64,000 nt of DNA from the NCBI RefSeq assembly GCF_024495425.1, contig NZ_JANHJR010000004.1:186001-250000 (forward strand). Reading direction: 5' to 3'. This document shows positions 33,935 through 43,128 of this stretch, piece after piece. Numbering within the stretch: position 1 is the first letter of the stretch; each line of letters starts with the position of its first letter. The notes under the pieces were generated by a model. The model saw only the letters and a list, made by a program, of their open reading frames with translations. It was not told the DNA's origin and did not search any database. Made by a program: the position numbers and the translations under genes. The stretch comes from Haloarchaeobius litoreus. Lineage in GTDB: Archaea > Halobacteriota > Halobacteria > Halobacteriales > Natrialbaceae.

Positions 33935-36349
33935 ATGCAGTATCAGGCCTCGGACGGTATAATGGGGAACGGTATCAACACCCAAGCGGGGAGCGGCACC
34001 AACACCCAACCCATGAGCAACCACCAAGACCACGAACGTATCCGGGACTCTCGGTCGGAAACCGGTTCCGAGGGACCCGTCTACTGCTGCCGAATCTGCC
34101 AGTTAGAAGCAGATGGAGGGGGGCGAGCGACGGATTCCTCGTCCGCCACGGAGCCTCCTCACTCCTCCGAGCACACGGACCACGACCGGACGGGCGAGAC
34201 CACCACGGAACCCGGAAGCACCGACGAACACGCACACCACGACCACGAAGCCGGGTCCAGACACAGTCGCGCCGAGGCCAACCACGCCCATACTGGAGGG
34301 GATGAACACGATCCCGACGCACACGACCACGGCGGGGACGTCCACGGGGGAGAGCACGAAGATCACGGGGCCCACACCGATCACTCGGGTCACGAGCGGA
34401 TGTTCCGGCGTCGGTTCTGGGTCTCGCTCGCGCTCTCGGTGCCGGTCATCTTCTTCAGCGAATTCATCCAGGACGTCTTCGGCTACACAGCCCCGACGTT
34501 CCTCGGAAGCGTCTGGATCACGCCCGTCCTTTCGGTGATCATCTTCGCGTACGGTGGCGTGCCGTTCCTCTCGATGGCCCGCACGGAACTCGAGAACCGT
34601 GAGCCAGGGATGATGATGCTCATCTCGCTGGCCATCACCGTCGCGTTCGTCTACTCCATCGCCAGCTTGTTCCTCGAGGGAACGACGCCCTTTTTCTGGG
34701 AGCTCGTCACGCTAATCGACATCATGCTGCTGGGCCACTGGATGGAGATGCGGTCGGTCCGGCAGGCCTCCGGGGCGCTCGACGAGCTGGCGAAACTCAT
34801 GCCTGACACCGCCGAGCGTATCACCGAGAGTGGAGATACCGAGGAGGTGCCCGTTTCCGAACTCGGCGAGGACGATGTCGTACTCGTCCGTCCGGGTGCA
34901 TCCGTGCCGGCCGACGGCGAAGTCGTCGAAGGCGAGTCGTCGGTCGACGAGTCGATGATCACGGGCGAGTCCCGTCCCGTTGACAAAGCGCCCGGAGTGG
35001 AGGTCGTCGCCGGGACGGTCAACCAGGACGGGAGCCTCCGCATCAAGATTACGAAGACGGGCGAGGAGACGACGTTGGCGGGCATCATGCGGCTCGTTGA
35101 TGAAGCCCAGAAATCGAAATCCCGAACCCAGTTGCTCGCCGACCGCGCAGCTGGCTGGCTGTTCTATGTGGCACTCGGCGTCGCGGCGATTACGGCCGTC
35201 GCGTGGGTCGTCGCCACGGGGTTCAACATCACCGTCCTCGAGCGCGTCGTGACTGTACTGGTCATCGCGTGTCCCCACGCACTCGGCCTCGCCGTCCCGC
35301 TCGTCGTCGCGATCAACACCTCGACGGCTGCCCAGAACGGGATGCTCATCCGCGACCGCATCGCCATGGAGGAATCCCGGAACCTGGATACGGTGATATT
35401 CGACAAGACGGGCACGCTCACGAAGGGCGAACAGGGCGTCGTCGGCGTCGAGACGGCAGGCGACTGGAGTGAAGAGCGAGCGCTCGAAGTCGCCGCTGGT
35501 GTCGAGGGTGACTCAGAGCACATGATCGCCCGCGCGATCCGTGACGCCGCCGAGGAACGGGACATCCAGCGGGCGCAGGTCTCGAACTTCGAGAACTTCC
35601 GCGGACTCGGCGTCAGAGCTACTGTGGACGGCGAGACGGTTCATATCGGTGGACCAAACCTGATCGAGAAACTCGGTATCGAACGATCCGACGGCATCGC
35701 CGCCTTCGCTGAGGAAGCCGGTTCGAACGCAGAGACGGTCATCTACCTGGTTCACGACGAATCCGAAGCTGTCGCAGCGTTCGCGCTGGCGGACGTTATC
35801 CGGGACGAAAGCCGGCAGGCTATCGAGGCGCTACACGCGATGGACATCGAGGTGGCGATGCTGACCGGTGACTCCGAGGATGTCGCGAGGGCTGTCTCGG
35901 AAGAACTCGGTATCGACCAGTACTTCGCGGAGGTCCTGCCAGAGGAGAAGGACACGAAGGTCGAACAACTCCAGTCCGAGGGGAAATTCGTCGCGATGGT
36001 CGGCGACGGCGTCAACGACGCACCGGCGCTCACGAGAGCTGACGTCGGTATCGCCATCGGCTCGGGGACCGACGTCGCCATCGAGTCGGGCGACATCATC
36101 CTCGTCGACAACAACCCGCTGGACGTGGTACGGCTCATCCGACTGTCGAAGGCGAGCTATCGAAAGATGCAGGAGAACCTCGTCTGGGCGACCGGCTACA
36201 ACGTGTTCGCGCTCCCGCTCGCGGCAGGGATTCTCGCACCCATCGGCATCCTCCTGTCGCCGGCGATCGGCGCGGTGTTCATGTCGCTGTCGACGATCAT
36301 CGTCGCGATTAACGCCCGCCGACTCGGGGGAATCGATCTCTCGGTATGA
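33935..36349 (+). CDS. copB: Copper-translocating P-type ATPase, CPH (CopB) type
   Basis: An 804-residue P1B ATPase. The first 150 residues are very rich in His, Asp and Glu, with a Cys-containing CCRIC segment near 51-55, and replace the usual HMA domains. Then follow eight membrane helices, the actuator TGES, the ion-binding CPH motif (Cys446-Pro-His), the phosphorylation site DKTGT at 490-494, and [11 protein letters not shown] places it in the CopB/P1B-3 group, which exports Cu(II)/Ag(I) or Cu(I). The HP dipeptide of the nucleotide domain reads SEHMI, lacking the Pro. The in-frame ATG at 34013 is an alternative start. It forms a unit with the CopZ-like gene. Confidence 0.92.
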   Translation: MQYQASDGIMGNGINTQAGSGTNTQPMSNHQDHERIRDSRSETGSEGPVYCCRICQLEADGGGRATDSSSATEPPHSSEHTDHDRTGETTTEPGSTDEHAHHDHEAGSRHSRAEANHAHTGGDEHDPDAHDHGGDVHGGEHEDHGAHTDHSGHERMFRRRFWVSLALSVPVIFFSEFIQDVFGYTAPTFLGSVWITPVLSVIIFAYGGVPFLSMARTELENREPGMMMLISLAITVAFVYSIASLFLEGTTPFFWELVTLIDIMLLGHWMEMRSVRQASGALDELAKLMPDTAERITESGDTEEVPVSELGEDDVVLVRPGASVPADGEVVEGESSVDESMITGESRPVDKAPGVEVVAGTVNQDGSLRIKITKTGEETTLAGIMRLVDEAQKSKSRTQLLADRAAGWLFYVALGVAAITAVAWVVATGFNITVLERVVTVLVIACPHALGLAVPLVVAINTSTAAQNGMLIRDRIAMEESRNLDTVIFDKTGTLTKGEQGVVGVETAGDWSEERALEVAAGVEGDSEHMIARAIRDAAEERDIQRAQVSNFENFRGLGVRATVDGETVHIGGPNLIEKLGIERSDGIAAFAEEAGSNAETVIYLVHDESEAVAAFALADVIRDESRQAIEALHAMDIEVAMLTGDSEDVARAVSEELGIDQYFAEVLPEEKDTKVEQLQSEGKFVAMVGDGVNDAPALTRADVGIAIGSGTDVAIESGDIILVDNNPLDVVRLIRLSKASYRKMQENLVWATGYNVFALPLAAGILAPIGILLSPAIGAVFMSLSTIIVAINARRLGGIDLSV

Positions 36350-36640
36350 CGACGCTGTCCGTCGGTGGCTACGGGTCCGTGGGCCGGACGATAGCGGGAG
36401 AACTGGCCACGGCGTCCGTTGGACCGAACCCCCCTCTACGATGACCGCGTCCCGCTCCTCAGCAGCCTCCACGATTTGCCGGGGGTCCCTGTGGAGGCGT
36501 ACGTCTCCCTCCCGCGCTTCAGCGTCACCGATACGCTCGGCCACCTGCTGGCCAACTCCGCGGGTGGACTTGCCAGTTGGCCCTCCGCAGTTGGGTGTCG
36601 TGTTCGTGGATTCGGCGCACTTCTCCCGCCATAAATAGTA
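36346..36640 (+). pseudogene. Short broken reading frames after copB
   Basis: An ATG overlapping the copB stop opens [20 protein letters not shown], which has a nucleotide-binding-like GxGxxG, but it stops after 31 codons. A second frame from about 36419 continues with protein-like text (LHDLPGVPVEAYVSL). Together they look like a frameshifted remnant, though I cannot name the family. The following bases up to 36787 are AT-richer and empty. Confidence 0.3.
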
Positions 36641-36787
36641 CCCCCGGAGAGGGATTCACGAGCCGACCCAATCTGTCTTTGCCAAGGTACTTGACTCGCA
36701 GGTCATTATACGTAGATACGTGAATATTCTAACACTCGACCAGCGGCGAACTTCTCTCGGAACCGAACGACACAGCCGGGGTGCACT

Positions 36788-37786
36788 GTGAACCCGAGTC
36801 GGGTCGACTCGATCGTCGATCTCGTTTACGGGCTACTGATCGCGATCTCGGTGGGGCTGATCATGGTCGCCGGGAACGCAATCGGCCTGGCGTTCGGATT
36901 CGGCGTCTTGATCTCGTACATCATCCACGTCGTCTGGAAAATGGCCAGGTTCGACCCCGACTGGATGACCACGGCGGTCAAGGAAACCGTCGAGGAGACG
37001 GTCGACGAGACGGTGGACGAGAAGGTCGGGGAAACGGTCGAGGAGACGGTGAGTGATACCGTCAAGGACACCGTCGAGGAGACGGTCAGTGACTCGGTCG
37101 AGGAGACGGTCGAGGAGAAAGTCGGTGAGACCGTCGAGGCGACAGTCGGTGAGACCGTCGAGAAAACGGTCGAGGAAACCGTAGAAGAGACCGTCGGTGA
37201 GACGGTCAACGAGACCGTCGAGGAGAAGGTCAGCGAAACGGTCGAGGAGACAGTCGGCGAGACAGTCGAGAAGACGGTCGAAGAGACTGTGGGTGAAACG
37301 GTCAACGAGACAGTCGAGGAGAAGGTCGGCGAAACCGTCGAGGAGAAGGTCGGCGAAACCGTCGAGGAGAAGGTCGGCGAAACCGTCGAGAAGACGGTCG
37401 AAGAGACTGTGGGGGAGACGGTCAACGAGACCGTCGAGGAGAAGGTCAGCGAAACGGTCGAGGAGACGGTCAGCGAAACGGTCGAGGAGACGGTCAGCGA
37501 AACAGTCGAGGAGACGGTCGGTGAGACCGTCGAGAAGACCGTGAGTGACACCGTCGAAGAGACGCTGGAGAAGGAGCTCGAATCACAGGCCGACGAAGCA
37601 TCACAGGCCGTGCAACGGGACGGCGTGCTGGAGGACGGACAGACCGACGATGCGACGGCGGACGAGCAGTGGGAAGACGAGGATGCCACGGAGGTCTGGG
37701 AGGACGAGGCAGCCGAGGACGAGACGGAGACTGAGAACGCAGAGACCGAGAAAGAAGAGACTGAGAAAGCAGCGGAGGAGACCTGA
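36788..37786 (+). CDS. Membrane-anchored tetrapeptide-repeat protein
   Basis: A 332-residue protein of unknown function starting at GTG. Two hydrophobic helices lie at about 8-30 and 32-52. From residue 64 every fourth residue is Val without exception to Val256 (49 valines), then Leu260 and Leu264, in text such as ETVEETVGETVNETVEEKV. The tail (270-332) is highly acidic with several Trp and ends in TEKEETEKAAEET. A 4-residue period gives a hydrophobic stripe that winds around a helix, so a long rod or a bundle, possibly right-handed, is suggested. The stop overlaps the ATG of a PiT gene (TGATG), so it is co-translated with a phosphate transporter. Loosely comparable to coiled-coil or LEA-like proteins, with no known family recognised. 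Confidence 0.8.
   Translation: MNPSRVDSIVDLVYGLLIAISVGLIMVAGNAIGLAFGFGVLISYIIHVVWKMARFDPDWMTTAVKETVEETVDETVDEKVGETVEETVSDTVKDTVEETVSDSVEETVEEKVGETVEATVGETVEKTVEETVEETVGETVNETVEEKVSETVEETVGETVEKTVEETVGETVNETVEEKVGETVEEKVGETVEEKVGETVEKTVEETVGETVNETVEEKVSETVEETVSETVEETVSETVEETVGETVEKTVSDTVEETLEKELESQADEASQAVQRDGVLEDGQTDDATADEQWEDEDATEVWEDEAAEDETETENAETEKEETEKAAEET
36977..37579 (+). repeat. Coding tandem repeat, 12-base period
   Basis: Fifty-one four-codon units of the type GAx-ACx-GTx-xAx, with hydrophobic codons at fixed 12-base spacing from Val64 to Leu264. Larger blocks repeat within it, for example GETVEEKV three times in a row (about 37325-37396), which indicates growth by unequal exchange or slippage. 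It is inside a gene and is not a CRISPR array. Confidence 0.9.
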
Positions 37787-38964
37787 TGGTCGAGGCACTC
37801 CTCGTCGTCGGCGTTCTCGTCGCGATGTTCGTCGCATACAACATCGGTGGCTCGACGACGGGCCCCGCCTTCGGGCCCGCCGTCGGTGCCGACGCGATAT
37901 CGAAGACGGCTGCCGCCGCACTGATGGGTGTCTTCTTCTTCATCGGTGCCTGGACCATCGGCCGGAACGTCGTGACGAAGCTCGGAACCGAGCTCGTCGT
38001 CAACACCAGCGTCTTCACGCTCGAATCGTCTATCGCGGTGCTGTTCTTCATCGGTGTCGCGCTCCTCATGGGCAACCTCTTCGGCGTCCCGGCCTCGACG
38101 TCGATGACCGCCGTCGGGGCGATCGCGGGGCTGGGCCTCGCCGGAGACGTTCTCGACCTCGCCGTCATGGCCGAGATACTCACCTGGTGGATCGTCTCGC
38201 CGATCATCGGCTTCTGGGTGTCGCTGATCATCGGTCGGTACTTCTACGCGCGACTCAACCGCATGGTCGCGATGGAACGCAGCAGCGGCCCGCTGTTCGA
38301 CGTCGATCGTTCGGGTCCGGTTCCGATTCCACGCCTGCACCGGACGACCAACCGCCGAGAGCTGGGCGGGACGATAACCGTCGTCGCGATCGGCTGTCTG
38401 ATGGCCTTCAGCTCCGGTACCTCGAACATCGCCAACGCCGTCGCGCCGCTCGTCGGCAGCGGTGAACTGGCGATGAACCCGGCGATCATCTTCGGCGGTA
38501 TCGCCGTTACGGTCGGTGCGTTCACGATCGCCAGGCGGACGCTGGAGACGATGGGCAACGACATCACGGAACTGCCGCTGACGGCTGCCATCGTCGTTGC
38601 CTCCGTCAGCTCCACGCTCGTCATCTTCCTCTCGGCGCTGGGCATCCCCGCGAGCTTCGTCATCATCGCGACGATGTCGATCGTCGGCCTGGGGTGGGGG
38701 CGTGCGACCCGACCGGTGACCGTCCCCGAGGCCGTCTCCGGGAAGGAGTCCCCGCCGGTCACCGTGGATGCGCTGGCCGCAGACGAGGAAGGTGAGGAGT
38801 TACCTCCGATCGGCGAGGAGGACGCCGAGGATATCCCGAGCCCGGCGGGGCTGTTCAACCCCACGACGACCGCCAGGGTCGTCCTGATGCAGAATATCGT
38901 GCCCGCGATCGCGACGCTCGGCGCGTATCTCTGCTTCCGCTTCGTGCCGGTGTTCGGGTTCTGA
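37786..38964 (+). CDS. Inorganic phosphate transporter, PiT family, second copy
   Basis: A 392-residue PiT protein with both half-signatures: FGPAVGADAISKT near 27-39 and AFSSGTSNIANAVAPLVG near 205-222. It has about ten helices and a cytoplasmic loop near 315-365 rich in Glu and Asp. It should move phosphate with a cation. Its ATG overlaps the stop of the tetrapeptide-repeat gene, and no PhoU-like DUF47 partner is adjacent, so the repeat protein may take a regulatory or scaffold role. It is only distantly similar to the permease at 30511-31686. Confidence 0.88.
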   Translation: MVEALLVVGVLVAMFVAYNIGGSTTGPAFGPAVGADAISKTAAAALMGVFFFIGAWTIGRNVVTKLGTELVVNTSVFTLESSIAVLFFIGVALLMGNLFGVPASTSMTAVGAIAGLGLAGDVLDLAVMAEILTWWIVSPIIGFWVSLIIGRYFYARLNRMVAMERSSGPLFDVDRSGPVPIPRLHRTTNRRELGGTITVVAIGCLMAFSSGTSNIANAVAPLVGSGELAMNPAIIFGGIAVTVGAFTIARRTLETMGNDITELPLTAAIVVASVSSTLVIFLSALGIPASFVIIATMSIVGLGWGRATRPVTVPEAVSGKESPPVTVDALAADEEGEELPPIGEEDAEDIPSPAGLFNPTTTARVVLMQNIVPAIATLGAYLCFRFVPVFGF

Positions 38965-39042
38965 TTCCAGTGACGCGGCCGCGCCGGGACCCGCGGCTCG
39001 ACCGACTTTCGCTGCGAAAAAGCGTTGGAGCCTGGAGACCGG

Positions 39043-39306
39043 TCAGGTCGACACGTGGTCCCGCGTCCAGCCGGGGTCGTGCCCGGTGTGGTCGATGATG
39101 TCGGACCGGCACGCCGGGCAGTAGTCGGGGGAGACGGTTTCGGGAACGTACACCGCGCCGCCACACTTCACGCACGCATCCACGTCGATTGTGACGCAGT
39201 CCGCACAGATGTTGAAGTCGTCAGCCGTGAGCTCGCGCAGGGGTTCGAGCTTTTTGTCCAGGAGATACTCGTCGATGACGGTCTGGCAGCTGTGGCACGG
39301 TTTCAT
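39043..39306 (-). CDS. Small multi-CxxC zinc-binding protein
   Basis: An 87-residue protein with four paired cysteine motifs: CHSC, CADC, CVKC and CPAC. This is enough for two zinc sites. It starts at the ATG at 39306 (MKPCHSC). Longer readings run across the cspA promoter region and are not favoured. It diverges from cspA. Possibly a nucleic-acid- or protein-interacting zinc ribbon; no specific family is recognised. Confidence 0.7.
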   Translation of the reverse strand: MKPCHSCQTVIDEYLLDKKLEPLRELTADDFNICADCVTIDVDACVKCGGAVYVPETVSPDYCPACRSDIIDHTGHDPGWTRDHVST

Positions 39307-39453
39307 TGCGATACGTGCTACACCTTGTGACGCCTCGGTAAATACCTGTCTGCCGAAGCAAGTTCCAGGGTCGGTTCCCGACTCGTCATACCTTCGGCCG
39401 AACGCTGGAGTCGCCTCTCGAACGAAAATCATGGTAACTACACCCTCGGAAGG

Positions 39454-39460
39454 GTTTTAC
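39454..39460 (+). promoter_or_regulatory. TATA-like element for cspA
   Basis: GTTTTAC lies 27-33 nt before the cspA ATG at 39487, consistent with a leaderless transcript. Confidence 0.45.
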
Positions 39461-39486
39461 CTCGGTGGAGTGTACGTTCGTTCGTA

Positions 39487-39693
39487 ATGGCAAACGGTAA
39501 AGTTGACTTCTTCAACGACACAGGCGGCTACGGCTTCATTTCGACTGACGACGACGCTGTTGACGACGACGAAGACGTGTTCTTCCACATGGAGGACGTC
39601 GGCGGTCCGGACCTCGAAGAGGGTCAGGAAGTCGAGTTCGACATCGAATCATCCCCGAAGGGACCCCGCGCGACGAACCTCGTCCGCAAGTAA
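39487..39693 (+). CDS. cspA: Cold-shock-domain protein
   Basis: A 68-residue cold shock domain. RNP1 is GGYGFIS (13-19) and RNP2 is DVFFHMEDV (30-38), with an acidic loop (DDDAVDDDED) between strands two and three that marks the haloarchaeal version. It binds single-stranded RNA or DNA and helps RNA folding. Stand-alone gene; its 5' region is shared with the zinc protein in divergent layout. Confidence 0.95.
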   Translation: MANGKVDFFNDTGGYGFISTDDDAVDDDEDVFFHMEDVGGPDLEEGQEVEFDIESSPKGPRATNLVRK

Positions 39694-40431
39694 CTCTCAG
39701 CCCGCCTGTCGTCAGTAGCGATAGTCGGCATTCGTTCTTTCAGACTGGGACGGTCCCAGTCGGATACCCAACGCTTCAGCCGTTGGCTTCCGCCGTACAG
39801 TCCTGGAAGCCTGGGCAGTCCGCGTCGTCGTGTCCGCCCGTGTCCTGCGATGGGACTCTGTGCGGAACAGGGCCTCTCCTCACTCATGAAGGTCGTCTGG
39901 ACCCCGGGTTCGTCGTCGCGGTCCCGACCGACGCATGCTCGTCCACCTCGGTGTCGAGGAGTGGATGAAGAACCCGGGGGAGGTGGGCAAGAGTTCCGGC
40001 ACCGCGGCCGCACCTGACTGACCAGCGGGCCGGTGAGGGACATCAAGCCGTACCGCGCCGTATCGGTCCACATGGCCACCACGAAACTGGACAGCCGTGC
40101 GTTCGTGCTGGCATGTGGACTGCGATGGTCGGGCGCGGTCGTCGTCCACGGTATCATCGCCCTCATCCGAGGGGCTGGCCGCTGGCAACGTCTGTTCGCG
40201 GACGTCTACCGGGCTACGACGCATGCTGAGAGGCTCACGGTCGGCGGTCTGAATTCCGGATGTACACGCTAGTCTCGGATTACCGGCGGCGGGCTGGTCG
40301 GTACGGTCCTGGCGTCGGTACTGTTCGGGGGCGGCCACTGTCTCGGCCCTGCCCCCCGCCGATCTGACCGTAGTGCGAACGGCACCCGGAACACGGTGCA
40401 TACTATTCCAGACCAACCGCCAAGGGCCGCT
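39694..40431. other. Non-coding or decayed interval
   Basis: Several overlapping frames on both strands lack family resemblance. A short in-frame stretch ending EEWMKNPGEVGKSS near 40000 looks protein-like and might be the last part of a decayed gene, but no start fits. GC is high, so this differs from the AT-rich accessory gaps elsewhere in the window. Confidence 0.4.
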
Positions 40432-40923
40432 ATGGACCCCGTCCGAAGCACCCTCAGCAGTGGCTTTCTAGCCGCGGTCGTGCTGATCGTCCTGCTGCTC
40501 GTCGCCGACGTGTTCCTCGGCGGGCCGAACCTGTTCGTGTTCTCGACGTTCATGCGCTCCTGCGCGGTGGCGACGAGTCCGAACTGCGGGCTCGCCACCT
40601 CGACGGCGACACTCCTGACGTTCGTCTGGTTCTTCCTCCTGTTCGCCATCGCGTGGCCGTTGCTGTTCGCCGGGTTCACGTGGGGGTTGCCCGGCAAGTC
40701 CGGCATCACCCACGGCGTCGTGTTCGCCGCCATCGTCTGGCTCGGGTACGCGGTCTCGGTGTTCTACGGCATCGGGATGGGGGGACGGACCGTCGGTGAG
40801 AGCATCCCGTTCCTGATCGTGACGTTCGTCGCCTACGCCATCTACGGCCTCGTACTTGGTGGCGGGTACGACTACCTCGCAGCCCACCGGACCTTCCTGA
40901 GCGCGGAGGACGAGGCGGTCTGA
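40432..40923 (+). CDS. Four-helix membrane protein of unknown function
   Basis: A 163-residue protein with four hydrophobic helices (about 10-30, 60-83, 93-113 and 125-145). The order and a central GFTWGLPGKSGITHGVVF loop recall small DUF6789-type membrane proteins. The ATG at 40432 puts a short cytosolic lead before the first helix. The ZIP transporter begins ten bases after its stop, so the two form an operon and it may assist metal transport. Confidence 0.65.
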   Translation: MDPVRSTLSSGFLAAVVLIVLLLVADVFLGGPNLFVFSTFMRSCAVATSPNCGLATSTATLLTFVWFFLLFAIAWPLLFAGFTWGLPGKSGITHGVVFAAIVWLGYAVSVFYGIGMGGRTVGESIPFLIVTFVAYAIYGLVLGGGYDYLAAHRTFLSAEDEAV

Positions 40924-40933
40924 ACCCGTAGCG

Positions 40934-41692
40934 ATGGACCCGTTCCTCTGGACCGTCATCGCAACCGTTGGGATGAGCCTGACCGCCTGGGTAGGCGTCT
41001 TTGGACTGTTCCTCAGCGAGTCGTTGCTCGACCGACTCCTTCTCGCGCTGGTTGCCCTCGCTGCCGGGAGTCTGGTCGGCGGCGCGTTCCTCCACCTCCT
41101 CCCCGAGGCGATCGCCGAGACGGGAGCCGAAGACACGCTGCCAGTCTTCATCTTCCTCATCGCCGGCTTCTGTACGTTCTACGTGCTGGAGGGGTTCCTC
41201 AACTGGCACCACCATCACGAGACGACACACGAGCGAAAGGCGGTATCGTACCTCGTGCTGGTCTCGGACGCCATCCACAACTTCATCGACGGCCTGGTCA
41301 TCGCTGCGGCGTTCCTCAGCGGCATACCCCTCGGACTCGTCACCACGCTCGCCATCGGACTCCACGAGGTACCCCAGGAGATCGGGGACTTCGGCGTGCT
41401 CGTCTACGGGGGTTTCGAGCGCAAGCGTGCACTCGTCCTGAACTTCCTCACCCAGGCGACCGTGATCCTCGGCGGGGTCGTCGGCCATCTCCTCGGCGGT
41501 CGATTCTTGAACTACCCCGTGGTCCTGCTCCCGTTCGCAGCCGGTAACTTCGTCTATATCGCGAGCTCGGACCTGATACCGGAGATCAAGGCCGAGACCG
41601 AGCCAATGCGTTCGCTCCTCTACTTCCTCGTGTTCCTCGTCGGGATCGTACTGATGCTCGGCGTCAGGCTGCTTCGGGAGACACTCGCTTGA
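40934..41692 (+). CDS. ZIP family metal transporter
   Basis: A 252-residue ZIP protein. Helix four carries HNFIDG and helix five HEVPQEIGDF, the metal path of the family. A His-rich loop (HHHHET) precedes them near residue 95. ZIP proteins bring Zn(II), Fe(II) or Mn(II) into the cytosol. The eight-helix arrangement and length are normal. Cotranscribed with the four-helix protein. Confidence 0.9.
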   Translation: MDPFLWTVIATVGMSLTAWVGVFGLFLSESLLDRLLLALVALAAGSLVGGAFLHLLPEAIAETGAEDTLPVFIFLIAGFCTFYVLEGFLNWHHHHETTHERKAVSYLVLVSDAIHNFIDGLVIAAAFLSGIPLGLVTTLAIGLHEVPQEIGDFGVLVYGGFERKRALVLNFLTQATVILGGVVGHLLGGRFLNYPVVLLPFAAGNFVYIASSDLIPEIKAETEPMRSLLYFLVFLVGIVLMLGVRLLRETLA

Positions 41693-41888
41693 GACCGGCC
41701 ACGTCGGCTGGCCGGGGCGTGCGGCTCTGCGAGCATCCGTCGGAGGACGGAGCCGTTGTCGAGCGACTTGTGCTCGTCCGCTGGACCCAGCACGACGATG
41801 CGGGGAGACCGAACCCCCAGAAAGAGACCGCCTACCGGCGATGAACCGTCGGGGCTGTTTTTCCACATCTCGCCCGTCGATACGACCC

Positions 41889-42893
41889 ATGGCACCGAGG
41901 CTCGGGCTGACCGGCGACGTGATGCTCGGCCGCAACGTCGACGAGCGGCAGGCTCGTCGGAGCGTCACCACCGTGTGGGGTGACGTGCTCGAGCGGCTCC
42001 AGTCGCTCGACGGGCTGCTGGTGAACCTGGAGTGCTGTCTCTCGACACGTGGCACCCCCTGGCAGCGGACCCGACGGGCGTTCCGGTTTCGCGCGGACCC
42101 CGAGTGGGCGCTGCCGGCACTCGACGCGGCCGGGGTCGACTGCTGTGCGCTCGCGAACAACCACGTCCTCGACTTCGAGGAGGAGGCACTCCTCGACACG
42201 CTTGACCGGCTCGACGAGACGGGTATCGCTCGGGCTGGCGCGGGACGGACCCGTGAGACGGCGTTCGCCCCGGCCACCTTCGACGTGGACGAGGTTACCG
42301 TGGCCATCGTCTCGGTCACGGACAACACGCCGGAGTACGCGGCGACGGAACGGACGCCCGGAACGGCGTACGTCGACATCGAAAGCGACGAGTCCGGGAC
42401 CAGAGAGGCGGTGGCTGCGGCGCTGGGCCGGGCCCGTGCTACGGACCCAGACCTCCTCGTCACCTCGCTGCACTGGGGGCCCAACATGGTCACGGAGCCG
42501 CCGGATTCGTTCCGCCGGTTCGCCCACTGGCTGGTCGAACAGGGCGTCGACGTCGTCCACGGACACAGTGCCCACGTGTTCCAGGGCATCGAGGTGTACG
42601 AGGGCCGACCCATCCTCTACGACACCGGCGACTTCGTCGACGACTACGCGGTCGACGACGAGCTGCGGAACGACCGCAGCTTCCTGTTCGAGGTCGCACT
42701 GACGCCGACGGGCGAGCCAACGAGCCTGCGGCTGCGACCGACCGAGATACATGACTGTGCAGTCCACGGCGCAGGTCCCGGGGTGGCTGCCTGGGCCAGG
42801 AAGCGGATGCGCGCGCTCTCCGCACCGTTCGGGACCGACTTCGAGCGGGCAGGGGACGGACTCGTCCTCGAAGTGGGCGGGACGTCCCCATGA
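41889..42893 (+). CDS. CapA-family metallophosphoesterase-like protein
   Basis: A 334-residue protein with GDVMLGR near residues 8-14, NLECCLS near 45, ALANNHVLDF near 93 and HWGPN with HGHSAHVFQG later. This is the CapA/PgsA layout, named for poly-gamma-glutamate capsule production in bacteria; biochemical roles in archaea are open. No membrane segment or signal peptide is seen, so unlike bacterial PgsA it is likely cytosolic. The start at 41889 aligns with the family. Confidence 0.85.
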   Translation: MAPRLGLTGDVMLGRNVDERQARRSVTTVWGDVLERLQSLDGLLVNLECCLSTRGTPWQRTRRAFRFRADPEWALPALDAAGVDCCALANNHVLDFEEEALLDTLDRLDETGIARAGAGRTRETAFAPATFDVDEVTVAIVSVTDNTPEYAATERTPGTAYVDIESDESGTREAVAAALGRARATDPDLLVTSLHWGPNMVTEPPDSFRRFAHWLVEQGVDVVHGHSAHVFQGIEVYEGRPILYDTGDFVDDYAVDDELRNDRSFLFEVALTPTGEPTSLRLRPTEIHDCAVHGAGPGVAAWARKRMRALSAPFGTDFERAGDGLVLEVGGTSP

Positions 42894-42937
42894 GCGGCCT
42901 GTCGCAGCCCGTGACTCGACGGTAACCGACGACGAAC

Positions 42938-42943
42938 TTTTAT
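42938..42943 (+). promoter_or_regulatory. TATA box of a tiny zinc-finger gene
   Basis: TTTTAT lies 23-28 nt before the ATG at 42966, an ideal leaderless spacing. Confidence 0.55.
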
Positions 42944-42965
42944 CCTCCCTCGCGTGGGAGACCAC

Positions 42966-43106
42966 ATGACAGGGCGTTGTCCCCACTGCGAGGAGGAAGT
43001 GACACCACGAAACGGCGGCGAACCCGGTGAACACTCCGGCGTGGCCACCGTCTGGGTCTGCCCCGTCTGTGACACCATCCTCGGCGTCTCGGAGTGGATG
43101 GACTGA
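42966..43106 (+). CDS. 46-residue zinc-finger microprotein
   Basis: The frame encodes MTGRCPHCEEEV, an acidic turn, then VWVCPVCDTILGVSEW. Two CxxC pairs (Cys5/Cys8 and Cys32/Cys35) would bind one zinc ion. The promoter 23-28 bases upstream and the compact, complete zinc module argue it is real. Such microproteins are common in haloarchaea, and most have no known role. The PAC2-family gene starts 22 bases after its stop and may be co-transcribed. Confidence 0.7.
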   Translation: MTGRCPHCEEEVTPRNGGEPGEHSGVATVWVCPVCDTILGVSEWMD

Positions 43107-43128
43107 CCACCGTAATCCAGCACTACCC

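Noticed and set aside
36977-37579. Regular repeats taken as a CRISPR array
   Set aside because: The 12-base period has no unique spacers and lies fully in frame within a gene.
36826-38340. 504-codon frame on the minus strand with Ser/Thr/Val repeats
   Set aside because: Antisense reading of the tetrapeptide-repeat gene; the plus-strand frame has membrane helices, an acidic bias and coupling to PiT.
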